This document shows positions 35,452 through 44,873 of a stretch of 64,000 nt of DNA, one piece after another. The notes under the pieces are model-generated. The model saw only the letters and a program-made list of their open reading frames with translations, was not told where the DNA came from and searched no databases. Where the stretch lies: assembly GCA_963783085.1 (NCBI GenBank), contig CAWAMJ010000013.1, forward strand, positions 1 through 64,000, in the 5' to 3' direction. Positions within the stretch are counted from its first letter, which is position 1. The number at the start of each line of letters is the position of its first letter. Made by a program: the position numbers and the translations under genes. Source of the DNA: CAVYUC01 sp963783085. GTDB taxonomy: Bacteria; Bacteroidota; Bacteroidia; Bacteroidales; Prolixibacteraceae.

Positions 35452-36312
35452 ATGAGACAATTAAAGATAACGAAGTCGATTACAAACCGTGAGAGCGCTT
35501 CTTTAGATAAGTATTTGCAGGAAATCGGGAAAGAAGAACTCATCACTGTTGAAGAAGAAGTTGAATTAGCTCAACGAATCAAAAAGGGTGACCAGGCAGC
35601 CCTGGAAAAATTAACCCGGGCAAATCTTCGATTTGTAGTTTCAGTTGCGAAACAATATCAGAATCAAGGTTTAAGCCTTCCGGATTTAATTAACGAAGGT
35701 AACCTCGGACTAATTAAAGCTGCCGAAAAATTTGATGAAACCCGTGGATTTAAATTCATTTCTTATGCGGTTTGGTGGATTCGACAATCAATTTTACAAG
35801 CGCTTGCCGAACAATCGCGAATTGTGCGGTTACCGTTGAACCAGGTCGGTTCATTAAATAAAATAAACAAGGCATATTCAAAGTTCGAACAGGAAAATGA
35901 ACGAAAGCCGTCACCGGAAGAATTGGCTGATTCGCTGGAATTACCCGCGGATAAGGTTGCCGATACGCTCCGGGTATCCGGGCGCCACGTTTCTGTTGAC
36001 GCGCCATTCGTTGATGGCGAAGATAACAGCCTTTTGGATGTGCTCGTGAATAATGATTCGCCAAATGCCGACCGTAGTTTAATTCAGGAATCGCTGGCAC
36101 GCGAAATTCACCGCGCTTTGGCTACCCTCACCGAACGAGAAGCTGATATCATCCGTTTGTTTTTCGGCATCGGCTGTCAGGAAATGACGCTGGAGGAAAT
36201 TGGTGAAAGATTCGGACTTACCAGAGAAAGGGTACGTCAGATCAAAGAAAAAGCAATCAGGAGATTACGGCATACATCCCGAAGTAAATTATTAAAAACA
36301 TACCTGGGATAG
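35452..36312 (+). CDS. rpoD: Primary RNA polymerase sigma factor (RpoD/SigA)
   Basis: This 286-residue sigma-70 factor begins directly with region 1.2 (SLDKYLQEIGKEELIT), without region 1.1, as is usual in Bacteroidota. Regions 2.1-2.4 (LRFVVSVAKQYQNQGL, DLINEGNLGLIKAAEKFD, FISYAVWWIRQSI), 3 and 4.2 (MTLEEIGERFGLTRERVRQI) are complete. It ends in RSKLLKTYL. A terminator shared with rlmD follows. Confidence 0.95.
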   Translation: MRQLKITKSITNRESASLDKYLQEIGKEELITVEEEVELAQRIKKGDQAALEKLTRANLRFVVSVAKQYQNQGLSLPDLINEGNLGLIKAAEKFDETRGFKFISYAVWWIRQSILQALAEQSRIVRLPLNQVGSLNKINKAYSKFEQENERKPSPEELADSLELPADKVADTLRVSGRHVSVDAPFVDGEDNSLLDVLVNNDSPNADRSLIQESLAREIHRALATLTEREADIIRLFFGIGCQEMTLEEIGERFGLTRERVRQIKEKAIRRLRHTSRSKLLKTYLG

Positions 36313-36314
36313 GT

Positions 36315-36350
36315 AAGAAGAGGTTGCAAAAGCAACCTCTTCTTATTATG
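36315..36350. terminator. Two-way terminator between rpoD and rlmD
   Basis: A perfect 13-bp stem AAGAAGAGGTTGC (36315-36327) / GCAACCTCTTCTT (36332-36344) with an AAAA loop lies between the two convergent genes. Confidence 0.8.
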
Positions 36351-37755
36351 TTTTTTTCGTAAGTAAAACTACGTTTTCTACATGATGTGTATGCGGGAAC
36401 ATATCCACAGGTTGAACTTTTGACACCTGATAAAATTCCGACATCAGGGAAATATCACGAGCCTGTGTCGCTGGATTGCAACTTACATATACAATCTTAT
36501 CGGGTAGCATTTCTAATAATGCTTTAACCACATCGCCATGCATTCCGGCCCGCGGGGGATCTGTAATTACAACATCCGGCCTGCCATAGTTATAACTGAA
36601 TTCCTCGTTTAATACATCTTTTAAGTCTCCTGAAATGAAGTCGGTGTTCACAATGTGATTTAATTCCGAGTTTTCTCGCGCATCATCAATCGCTTCAGGT
36701 ACATATTCAATACCTACTACTTTCCTTGCATCTCCTGCGATAAAGTTGGCAATAGTACCTGTTCCGGTATACAAATCATAAACAACTTCGTTTCCTGTTA
36801 GTCCGGCAAAATTGCGAGCCACTTTATATAACTCATGCGCCTGCCAGGAATTGGTTTGATAAAAGCTTTTCGGTCCAATTTTAAATTTCAGGCCTTCCAT
36901 CTCTTCAACAATATATTCACGACCGTTAAATAATTCAACGTTTAAATCTGTAATAGTATCGTTTCCTTTCGGATTGATAACGTACATGAGCGAGGTTATT
37001 TCCGGAAATGCATTCATCAGAGATTGTAACAGCATTTCCCTTTCTTGCTTATCTTCTTTGAAAAAAGAAACAATGACCATTATTTCACCGGTTGAAGTTG
37101 TGCGAATTATCAACGTACGCAAAAATCCGACTTTTTGTTTGATATCGAAAAATTGCAAGCGATGCTTACTGGCGTAATCAAAGATAAAATTTCTGATTTC
37201 GTTGGAGGGCGCAGGTTGTAACCAGCATTTATTAATTTTAATCACTTTATCAAAAAGGCCTGGAACATGAAATCCCAATGAATTAAAGTCATTTATCGAT
37301 TTGTCGGACTGAACTTCTTCATCTGTAAGCCAGCGCTTATTCGAAAATGTAAATTCCAGCTTATTTCTGTAAAAAGTATTTTTCTCTGAACCCAAAATCG
37401 GCAATAACTCAGGAATTTCAACCTTTCCTATACGTAGAAGTTGGTCTTCCACCTGTTTCTGCTTATAAAACAATTGTTGGTCATATGGCAAAAACTGCCA
37501 TTTACAGCCACCGCAGACACCAAAATGTTCACAGAAAGCTTCCGTTCTGTTTTCCGAAAACTGATGAATTTTTGTGATTATCGCTTCCTGGTATTTTTTT
37601 CTTTTCCTGGTAACCTGCAAATCAACAACATCGCCCGGAACTGCATGTTTAGTAAATATAACCACATTATTAATTCTTGATAATGCTTTTCCTTCAGCAC
37701 CAACATCCTCAATTTTTACCTTTTCGTAGAAAGGCAGCTTCTTTTTTCTACCCAC
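36346..37755 (-). CDS. rlmD: 23S rRNA (uracil-C5) methyltransferase, RlmD-like
   Basis: This 469-residue enzyme has an N-terminal TRAM domain (about 8-65), iron-sulfur cysteines in CEHFGVCGGCKW plus a later Cys, a SAM-binding site (DLYTGTGTIANFI), the DPPRAGMH motif and the catalytic Cys in VSCNPATQARD. It methylates a uracil in 23S rRNA; the position (U1939 type) is inferred from family resemblance. Confidence 0.9.
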   Translation of the reverse strand: MGRKKKLPFYEKVKIEDVGAEGKALSRINNVVIFTKHAVPGDVVDLQVTRKRKKYQEAIITKIHQFSENRTEAFCEHFGVCGGCKWQFLPYDQQLFYKQKQVEDQLLRIGKVEIPELLPILGSEKNTFYRNKLEFTFSNKRWLTDEEVQSDKSINDFNSLGFHVPGLFDKVIKINKCWLQPAPSNEIRNFIFDYASKHRLQFFDIKQKVGFLRTLIIRTTSTGEIMVIVSFFKEDKQEREMLLQSLMNAFPEITSLMYVINPKGNDTITDLNVELFNGREYIVEEMEGLKFKIGPKSFYQTNSWQAHELYKVARNFAGLTGNEVVYDLYTGTGTIANFIAGDARKVVGIEYVPEAIDDARENSELNHIVNTDFISGDLKDVLNEEFSYNYGRPDVVITDPPRAGMHGDVVKALLEMLPDKIVYVSCNPATQARDISLMSEFYQVSKVQPVDMFPHTHHVENVVLLTKKT

Positions 37756-37920
37756 TTTTTTTCAGCAAATATAATAGTTAGATGAAAAATAAGATGAAAA
37801 TCAATGCCAAAGAATCCCAATTAAAATCCAGCCTATCCCATTTTGGGAAAACAGTCGCATTTTAAATTCTTATACCTTAATTTGTTTGATACATGTTAGC
37901 ATTTTTGAACGTTTTTTACT

Positions 37921-38098
37921 TATATTTGTTTTGATTTAATGGTTGGTTTTATTTTCAGAAATAGAACTTATAAGGGGAAAGCATCTTCTGTATTTATGAT
38001 TGGTTTTGTGTTTAGGGGTTTGTAAATCATCAATCATCTTCAAAAAGCGTCCATAGCTTTCCCCTTTCTTCTTTTACCCGCTAAGGGTATTTTTTTTA
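37921..38098 (+). ncRNA. Candidate structured small RNA with promoter and terminator
   Basis: The gap between rlmD and the ABC-F gene holds a TATATTTG -7 box (37921-37928). Two nested stems follow: AAGGGGAAAGC/GCTTTCCCCTT (37972-37982, 38056-38066) and ATGATTG/CAATCAT (37996-38002, 38031-38037). A terminator closes it (TACCC/GGGTA at 38075-38089, then eight T). A transcript of about 160 bases would result. A long closing stem around a large internal region is reminiscent of 6S-like RNAs, but identity is not established. Confidence 0.5.
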
Positions 38099-38135
38099 CC
38101 CCATTTTCCATCAAAATATTTTCATCATTAATACT

Positions 38136-38143
38136 TATCTTTG
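38136..38143 (+). promoter_or_regulatory. -7 box of the ABC-F gene
   Basis: TATCTTTG fits TAnnTTTG and lies 20 bases before the ATG at 38164, after the small-RNA terminator. A short leader of about 12-15 bases is implied. Confidence 0.5.
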
Positions 38144-38163
38144 CCCTCTTTTCAATTTAAAAG

Positions 38164-40110
38164 ATGATCTCATTAAATAATATAAATGTTAAATTTGGTG
38201 GATTCGAGCTCCTTAAAGACGTTAGCTTTTTAGTTAATAAGGATGACAGGATCGGACTAACAGGGAAAAATGGCGCAGGTAAATCTACCTTGTTAAAACT
38301 CATATCTGGCGCCGTGGAACCTTCAGAGGGGTCCGTCAGTATGCCAAAAGATGTTTTAATTGGCTATTTGCCGCAGGAAATGAAACTTACAGATTCCCGA
38401 ACGTTGAAAGAAGAAACTGTATTGGCTTTCGACGGTATTATAAAATTGAAGAAAGATATTGAAATCCTGAATGAAAACATTGCAAACACAACCAATTACC
38501 ATTCGCCGGAATATTTAAAAATGCTTGATCAGCTAAACGAACTACACGAAAGATATGCAATTCTTGGAGGTGACAAATACGAAGCGGAACTTGAGCAAAC
38601 GCTGATTGGCCTTGGTTTCGAACGGAATGATTTTAATCGTCCGACTGCAGAATTTAGCGGTGGATGGCGAATGCGTGTCGAGTTGGCAAAACTTCTGTTA
38701 AAAAAACCCGATACTATTTTACTGGACGAACCTACAAACCACCTGGATATTGAATCAATTCAGTGGCTCGAAGATTTTCTTAAGAATTACAAAGGCGCTG
38801 TTATCCTTGTTTCACATGATAAAGCTTTCTTAAATATGGTTTGCAATCGTACGATTGAGATTTCCCTCGGAAAAATAACCGACCAGAAAATGAAGTTCTC
38901 GGATTTTGTGGAATGGAAAAAGGAACAGCGCGAAATACAAATGGCGGCGTATCGAAATCAGCAAAAAGCGATTGAAGAAACAGAAAAGTTTGTCGAACGC
39001 TTTCGATATAAAGCAACCAAGGCTGTGCAGGTACAATCGCGGATCAAACAGCTCGAAAAACTGGAGAGAATTGAAATCGAAGAAGAAGACAAAACAGCAT
39101 TAAAACTGCGCTTTCCACCGGCTCCACGTTCCGGGAAAGTTGTGGTTGAAGGAAAAAACATAACAAAAAAATACGAAGACCTTTTGGTTTTAAACGACAT
39201 CGATTTCAATATAGAAGCCGGTGAAAAACTTGCCTTTGTTGGTCGCAACGGCGAAGGAAAAACTACCCTGGTAAAAATTATCACGGGAGAATTGGAGCAT
39301 GCGGGGATGTTACAATTGGGGCACAATGTAAAAATTGGATACTTTGCGCAAAACCAGGCCCGGCTTTTAAACGAAGAATTAACTGTTTTTGACACCATAG
39401 ACGAAATTGCAGTTGGTGAAATCCGAACTAAAATTCGTGATGTTTTGGGAGCTTTTATGTTTTCCGGCGACGACGTGGAGAAAAAAGTAAAAGTATTAAG
39501 TGGTGGCGAAAAATCACGGTTAGCAATGATCCGGTTGATGTTAACACCCGTTAATTTCCTGATTCTTGACGAGCCTACCAACCACCTCGACATGCAATCG
39601 AAAGAAATTCTGAAAGAAGCTTTGAAAAGTTTTACCGGAACAGTACTGGTGGTTTCGCACGACAGGGAATTTTTGGATGGTTTGGTAAATTGCGTTTATG
39701 AATTCAAGAACAAAAAAATTAAACAATATCTGGGTGGGATTTATGAGTTTCTTGAAAAAAGGAAAATGGACTCGCTTCGGGAATTGGAGGTTAATAATGC
39801 TTCAACACCTCTAAAAATTAATGGTTCTTCAAAAAGCACATCACAGCTATTGAGCTTCGAAGAAAAAAAAGAGATAAATAAGAATATTTCGAGGTTACAA
39901 AAACAGGTGAGCCAAACCGAAGAACAAATCGAAAAACTGGAGGTTAAAATCTCAGAATTTGACAATCATTTATCATCAGGACAAGTTGTTGAAGACAATG
40001 CAGTGTTTGAAAAATATAACCAATTGAAAGTAAATTTAAATAATTTATTTATGGATTGGGAAAATCAACAAAAAGAACTCGAAAACTGGTGTTCGAAAAA
40101 AAACTGGTAA
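38164..40110 (+). CDS. ABC-F family ATPase
   Basis: This 648-residue protein has two ABC domains (about 1-240 and 320-540) in one chain and no membrane part. Walker A sites are GKNGAGKST and GRNGEGKTT, the signatures are FSGGWRMR and LSGGEKSR, and Walker B DEPTNHLD appears twice. The interdomain linker (about 240-315) is charged, and a C-terminal coiled coil (about 575-640, KNISRLQKQVSQTEEQIEKL) follows, as in Uup/YheS-type members. Such proteins act on the ribosome. The stop overlaps the rlmB start (TAATG), joining two ribosome-related genes. Confidence 0.9.
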   Translation: MISLNNINVKFGGFELLKDVSFLVNKDDRIGLTGKNGAGKSTLLKLISGAVEPSEGSVSMPKDVLIGYLPQEMKLTDSRTLKEETVLAFDGIIKLKKDIEILNENIANTTNYHSPEYLKMLDQLNELHERYAILGGDKYEAELEQTLIGLGFERNDFNRPTAEFSGGWRMRVELAKLLLKKPDTILLDEPTNHLDIESIQWLEDFLKNYKGAVILVSHDKAFLNMVCNRTIEISLGKITDQKMKFSDFVEWKKEQREIQMAAYRNQQKAIEETEKFVERFRYKATKAVQVQSRIKQLEKLERIEIEEEDKTALKLRFPPAPRSGKVVVEGKNITKKYEDLLVLNDIDFNIEAGEKLAFVGRNGEGKTTLVKIITGELEHAGMLQLGHNVKIGYFAQNQARLLNEELTVFDTIDEIAVGEIRTKIRDVLGAFMFSGDDVEKKVKVLSGGEKSRLAMIRLMLTPVNFLILDEPTNHLDMQSKEILKEALKSFTGTVLVVSHDREFLDGLVNCVYEFKNKKIKQYLGGIYEFLEKRKMDSLRELEVNNASTPLKINGSSKSTSQLLSFEEKKEINKNISRLQKQVSQTEEQIEKLEVKISEFDNHLSSGQVVEDNAVFEKYNQLKVNLNNLFMDWENQQKELENWCSKKNW

Positions 40111-40868
40111 TGGTTAACAGTGAATATATTTTTGGTACAAGGGCCGTTATTGAAGCGATAAGAAATAATCGCCCTATTGAAAAAGTTTTTCTAAAAAAAG
40201 GACTTAACAATGAGTTGTTCGCAGAGCTTTTTCAACTTCTGAAACAGCACCAAATTCCCTTTCAGTTTGTACCGGCAGAAAAAATTAACCGGATTACAAG
40301 AAAAAATCATCAGGGAGTTTTGGCTTTATTATCCCCGGTTGAATTTTACGATGTTGAATCGCTGTTACCCGGAATTTTTGAAAAGGGCGAGAGTCCGTTT
40401 TTGCTGATTCTCGACCAGATTACTGATGTACGTAATTTTGGTGCAATTGTACGAAGCGCGGAATGTGCAGGTATTCATGCTATTGTTTTTCCGGAGAAGG
40501 GAATGGCAAGAATTGGTGGCGATGCGGTAAAAACCTCTGCCGGTGCATTGCATCATTTACCTTTGTGCCGTTCAAAAAATTTAGCGGAGACCATAAAATT
40601 TCTTAAAGAATCCGGTATCCATATTGTTGCAGCCACAGAAAAAGCAACATCATTGTATACTGAAGCAAAAATGGGCGGTCCGCTTGCGATAGTTATGGGT
40701 TCGGAAGAAAAAGGCATCTCTGAAAACGTTTTATGCCAGGCAGATGCGGAAGCACTAATTCCGGTTTTGGGGAAAATTGAATCGTTAAATGTATCGGTGG
40801 CAGCAGCCATAATGATGTATGAAGCTGTCCGACAACGAACTATGAATTCACAGGAATTGAACGTTTAA
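40110..40868 (+). CDS. rlmB: 23S rRNA 2'-O-ribose methyltransferase, RlmB-like
   Basis: This SpoU-family enzyme is 252 residues long from the ATG at 40110 (MVNSEYIFGTRAVIEAI), which overlaps the stop of the ABC-F gene. It has an N-terminal substrate-binding domain and the SpoU knot motifs: DQITDVRNFGAIVRSAEC, IVMGSEEKGIS and ESLNVSVAAAIMMYEA. It methylates a guanosine in 23S rRNA (2251 type by family). Its 3' end overlaps the convergent Lrp gene by 29 bp. Confidence 0.92.
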   Translation: MVNSEYIFGTRAVIEAIRNNRPIEKVFLKKGLNNELFAELFQLLKQHQIPFQFVPAEKINRITRKNHQGVLALLSPVEFYDVESLLPGIFEKGESPFLLILDQITDVRNFGAIVRSAECAGIHAIVFPEKGMARIGGDAVKTSAGALHHLPLCRSKNLAETIKFLKESGIHIVAATEKATSLYTEAKMGGPLAIVMGSEEKGISENVLCQADAEALIPVLGKIESLNVSVAAAIMMYEAVRQRTMNSQELNV

Positions 40869-41307
40869 AAGATTCTTCAAGCGAAATAAATGTTTCGGTG
40901 CTGGCAATTCCCGGTATTTTCTGAATTTCGCTGCTTAAAACACTTTTCAGATGTTCATTGTCTTTGGCGTAGACTTTAATAAAAATAGCGTATTGCCCGG
41001 TAGTATAGTGGCATTCCACAATTTCGGGTATTAATTTTAACTTTTCCACCACTTCCGAAAATAAACTTCCTTTTTCCAGAAAGATTCCGATGTAACTGCA
41101 AGTTCTGAATTCCACTTTTTTGGGATTAATGTGGTAACCTGATCCTACAATAACGCCTAAATCAATCATCCGGGTTACGCGTTGATGAACGGCAGCTCTT
41201 GAAACTCCAACTTCTTTCGCCACATCTTTAAACGGAATCCGTGCATTTTGAGTTATAATATCCAAAATCTTCAGGTCAACATCGTCGAGGTTATTTCTTA
41301 GTGTCAT
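40840..41307 (-). CDS. Lrp/AsnC-family regulator, first of two around amt
   Basis: This 155-residue regulator has an N-terminal HTH (ARIPFKDVAKEVGVSRAAVHQRVTRM) and a C-terminal ligand-sensing RAM domain (ECHYTTGQYAIFIKVYAKD). It closely resembles the regulator at 42886-43368. It is divergent from the ammonium transporter gene, so it probably controls amt and itself from the shared 236-bp gap. The effector, likely an amino acid, is unknown. Confidence 0.9.
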   Translation of the reverse strand: MTLRNNLDDVDLKILDIITQNARIPFKDVAKEVGVSRAAVHQRVTRMIDLGVIVGSGYHINPKKVEFRTCSYIGIFLEKGSLFSEVVEKLKLIPEIVECHYTTGQYAIFIKVYAKDNEHLKSVLSSEIQKIPGIASTETFISLEESFKRSIPVNS

Positions 41308-41543
41308 TTTTATTTTATTTCCGTTTCAAAAACATAAATCTCAAAACAAACTACTTTGCTGACGAAATTATACAAATCATTCTTTTTTATTAGCAAAATT
41401 ACCCCTTTCATTTATCATTGTTATCAAATTATTAATTTAGCTCATTTTATTTTATCATAATTCCACAAATTACCCACAAAAAATAATTAAATGATATTTT
41501 TACGGAGTTTTAATGTCAATAAGATAGCAAAATCTAAAAAAAA

Positions 41544-42872
41544 ATGAAAAGCAAAAAAAGATGGTGGTTTATATTGGCGTTGCTGGTAATTGCAGCTTTA
41601 TTAGGTGCTTTCTTTTCGGCAGGTAATAAACCGCAAAATTATACGGATATAGATTCAGGGGATACTGCCTGGATGTTAACAGCAACGGCACTTGTACTTT
41701 TAATGACGCCCGGATTGGCATTTTTCTATGGCGGAATGGTTCAGCCGCGGAACATCATTTCAACAATGCTCCAGAGTTTCATTGCGATGGGAATTGTTAG
41801 TGTTTTATGGGTAATTGTAGGATTCAGTATTGCTTTTGGAGATAGTATTGGCGGCGAAGGCTACGGACTGTTTGGAAATCCAGCCACGTTTTTCATGTTT
41901 CGAAATGTTAACGGGGGGACAGATCCTAATTTATCGCCAACTATTCCGTTGGCTGTATTCGCAATGTTTCAGCTAAAATTCGCGATAATTACACCCGCTT
42001 TAATCACAGGTTCTTTTGCAGGCAGGGTCCGTTTTCGGGCTTATATGCTGTTCATGTGCCTGTTTACCATCTTCATTTATTCTCCTCTGGCCCACTGGAC
42101 CTGGCATCCGAACGGTTTTTTAAGAAATTGGGGAGTACTTGATTTTGCCGGTGGCACGGTTGTACACATGTCGGCGGGTTTTGCAGCCCTCGCCGGAGCT
42201 ATTTTTCTTGGCCGGAGAAAAGATGCCAATAAAGAATTCAAGCCCGCGAATATTCCATATATATTACTGGGCGCCGGAATGCTCTGGTTCGGTTGGTTTG
42301 GTTTTAATGCAGGTTCAGCGCTGGCAGCGAATTCAGTAGCAGCATCGGCGCTTGTAAATACCAATACAGCTTCAGCGGCAGCCATGTTAACCTGGATTTT
42401 TTATGATGGCGCCAAAGGGAAAAAACCGTCGGCTGTGGGAGCATCGATTGGTTTGGTGGTGGGGCTGGTAGCAATAACGCCAGCGGCAGGTTTTGTAAAT
42501 GTCGGATCAAGTATTTCAATCGGAGTAATTGCAGCTATAATCAGCAATTATGCAATAACCCTCCGCACCAAATCGACTCTGGACGATACACTTGATGTAT
42601 TTCCGGCACACGGAATGGGTGGGATCGTCGGGATGATAGCTACAGCGGTTTTTGCGAACGATGTTGGATTGATTCACGGCCACATTACCACGCTCCTCTT
42701 TCACTTACTGGCGCTTGTAATTGTTGCCGTTTTCACCTTTGGCGGTTCATTGCTGATGTATAAAATTACAAACTATATCGTACCACTTCGAATTTCGCCC
42801 CAGGGAGAAAAGATTGGCCTCGACATCAGTCAACACAATGAGTCGTATAATTTTATGTACATCGAGGATTGA
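41544..42872 (+). CDS. amt: Ammonium transporter (Amt family)
   Basis: This 442-residue inner-membrane protein has eleven to twelve TM segments. The Amt signatures are present: the FYGGMV motif, AHWTWHPNG, DFAGGTVVHMSAG (first pore His) and FPAHGMGGIVGM (second pore His). The 22 N-terminal residues form an additional hydrophobic start (WFILALLVIAALLGAFFSAG), probably a signal. No glnK (PII) gene follows, unlike most amt loci. Instead, an Lrp-type regulator lies on either side. Confidence 0.93.
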   Translation: MKSKKRWWFILALLVIAALLGAFFSAGNKPQNYTDIDSGDTAWMLTATALVLLMTPGLAFFYGGMVQPRNIISTMLQSFIAMGIVSVLWVIVGFSIAFGDSIGGEGYGLFGNPATFFMFRNVNGGTDPNLSPTIPLAVFAMFQLKFAIITPALITGSFAGRVRFRAYMLFMCLFTIFIYSPLAHWTWHPNGFLRNWGVLDFAGGTVVHMSAGFAALAGAIFLGRRKDANKEFKPANIPYILLGAGMLWFGWFGFNAGSALAANSVAASALVNTNTASAAAMLTWIFYDGAKGKKPSAVGASIGLVVGLVAITPAAGFVNVGSSISIGVIAAIISNYAITLRTKSTLDDTLDVFPAHGMGGIVGMIATAVFANDVGLIHGHITTLLFHLLALVIVAVFTFGGSLLMYKITNYIVPLRISPQGEKIGLDISQHNESYNFMYIED

Positions 42873-42885
42873 TTGTCATGCAAAA

Positions 42886-43368
42886 TCATTTAACGGGAAC
42901 TTGTCTTTTAAACTCCATTTCCAGAGACATAAAAGTTTCTGTGCGGGCAATTCCTTCTATGTCTTTCAGTTCATCGTCGATGATTTGCTTTAGGTGCTTG
43001 TTGGTTTTGGTTTGTATTTTTACGAATATAGCATATTGCCCGGTAGTATAATGACATTCAACAATTTCAGGAATTTTATGCAAAGCTTCCACCACCTGGT
43101 TGTGGTACTTTGCCTTGTCGAGGTAAATTCCCATGTATGCACAGGTGTTATATCCTAACTTTTGCGGATTTATAATAAATTCGCTTCCTTCAATAACGCC
43201 TATATTGAACAGACGCTGAACGCGCTGGTGAATTGCCGCCCCCGAAACGCCGCATTCCCTCGCAACTTCCAGAAATGGAATACGTGCATTTCGTGTAATC
43301 AATTTTAATATCTTTTCATCTAATTGATCAATATCCGCCGCCTGTTCGAGGTATTGTTTTGTATCCAT
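42886..43368 (-). CDS. Lrp/AsnC-family regulator, second of two around amt
   Basis: This 160-residue paralogue of the regulator at 40840-41307 shares NARIPF, AAIHQRVQRL, IPEIVECHYTTGQYAIFVK and the ending ETFMSLEMEFKRQVPV. It has the same HTH plus RAM layout. It converges with amt and ends 13 bases after it. The two probably arose by local duplication. Confidence 0.9.
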   Translation of the reverse strand: MDTKQYLEQAADIDQLDEKILKLITRNARIPFLEVARECGVSGAAIHQRVQRLFNIGVIEGSEFIINPQKLGYNTCAYMGIYLDKAKYHNQVVEALHKIPEIVECHYTTGQYAIFVKIQTKTNKHLKQIIDDELKDIEGIARTETFMSLEMEFKRQVPVK

Positions 43369-43498
43369 GTTTAAATCTCTTCTATTTTCAATTTATTAAG
43401 CAAAAGTATCAAAAATTAATAATTAATAAGTTGAAATACCCTGCAACATAATCTTTATCACAAAATCCCATAAATGAACAATGATATAAGATCCCGAA

Positions 43499-44818
43499 TT
43501 ATTTGGATACCAAAGCTCTGGAAATATCGGAACCGGAAGGTGACTGGAAAACCCGAAGTTCAAATTCCGGAATAACGGCAAGAATATGATCGAAAATATC
43601 TGCTTGAATTGCTTCATAATTTGCCCAGGCTGTGTCCTTGCTGAATACATAAATTTCTATTGGCAGGCCCTTTTCGGTGGGTTGTAAATGCCGGACCAGA
43701 AAAGTCATTTGCTGATGGATTTTCGGATGTTGGCTAAGATAAACTTCAAGGTATTTTCTGAAAATCCCAATATTGGTCTGCCTTCTTCCGCTAATAACAT
43801 CTTCAATGGAAACTTTTCTTTTTTTATTGAATTCCTGAATTTCGTTTTCCTTTTCTTTAATATAATATCGAATCAATTCAAATTTTTCAAACCGGTTTAA
43901 CATAGCCTCATCACAAAATTTTATGCTCCCCATATCAATATAAACCGAACGTTTTATCCTTCGTCCTCCTGATTCCTCCATCCCTTTCCAGTTGTTAAAC
44001 GATTCCGAAACAAGAGCATAAGTAGGTATTGTAGAGATTGTTTTATCCCAGTTCTGAACTTTTACGGTGTTCAGCGTAATATCAATTACTGTTCCATCGG
44101 CACCGTGGCTATCCATTTGTATCCAATCGCCTATTTTTACCATATCATTGGCCGACAGTTGAATGGATGCAACGAAACCCAAAATGGTATCTTTAAACAC
44201 CAAAATTAACACAGCTGCTATTGCCCCCAGTCCGGCCAGTAAAACAGTAGGATTGCGCTCGATAATAATGGCAATAATCATGATGGCTGCAAGGCAGAAA
44301 ATTAAAATCTTAATTAACTGAATATAACCTTTAATCGGCCGGTTTTGTGCGTAAGGAGTTGTATTATAAATTTCGAGGCCGGAGTTCAGTAAAGCATTGG
44401 AAACAAAAACAACAATCATTGTAAAATATATCCGCGAAACTTTCAGGAGAAAACCTGCCACTGAAAAATAGTAATCATTCGCTAAAAGTTGCAGCTTTTC
44501 AGGCGATAATTCACTTAATTCCTGATGAATATCGGGATAGGAAAAATAGGCGGTGTAGTATAAAATAAATGCAGGCGCCAAATGGGCCAGGCCCTTAAAA
44601 ACCCTGTTTCGTATCAAAATATCATCCCAGGTTGTTTTAGTACGGCGCGCCAAACCGGAAACAACCTGCAGAAAAACCTGCCGCGTAATAAAATGCGCAA
44701 ACCAGGCGATGAAAATAATCGATGTTAATACAATTAGTGCCGCCACAGGTTTTGCAAATACCTGCAACTGATCGAACTGGCGAAAATATTCCAGGAGAAA
44801 TTTGTAAAAAGTTCTCAT
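43499..44818 (-). CDS. MscS-family mechanosensitive ion channel
   Basis: This 439-residue protein has about five N-terminal TM segments (for example PVAALIVLTSIIFIAWFAHFI, LIFCLAAIMIIAIII). The pore-lining TM3-like segment is VLLAGLGAIAAVLILVFKD, and the beta domain follows (SANDMVKIGDWIQMDSHGADGTVIDITLNTVKVQNWDKTISTIP). The extended C-terminal domain resembles YbdG/MscM-type channels. It protects cells from hypo-osmotic shock. Confidence 0.9.
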   Translation of the reverse strand: MRTFYKFLLEYFRQFDQLQVFAKPVAALIVLTSIIFIAWFAHFITRQVFLQVVSGLARRTKTTWDDILIRNRVFKGLAHLAPAFILYYTAYFSYPDIHQELSELSPEKLQLLANDYYFSVAGFLLKVSRIYFTMIVVFVSNALLNSGLEIYNTTPYAQNRPIKGYIQLIKILIFCLAAIMIIAIIIERNPTVLLAGLGAIAAVLILVFKDTILGFVASIQLSANDMVKIGDWIQMDSHGADGTVIDITLNTVKVQNWDKTISTIPTYALVSESFNNWKGMEESGGRRIKRSVYIDMGSIKFCDEAMLNRFEKFELIRYYIKEKENEIQEFNKKRKVSIEDVISGRRQTNIGIFRKYLEVYLSQHPKIHQQMTFLVRHLQPTEKGLPIEIYVFSKDTAWANYEAIQADIFDHILAVIPEFELRVFQSPSGSDISRALVSK

Positions 44819-44873
44819 AAATGATTAGAATGATTATTACTATTTTTAGCCAAAAATAATAAATGAACATCAC

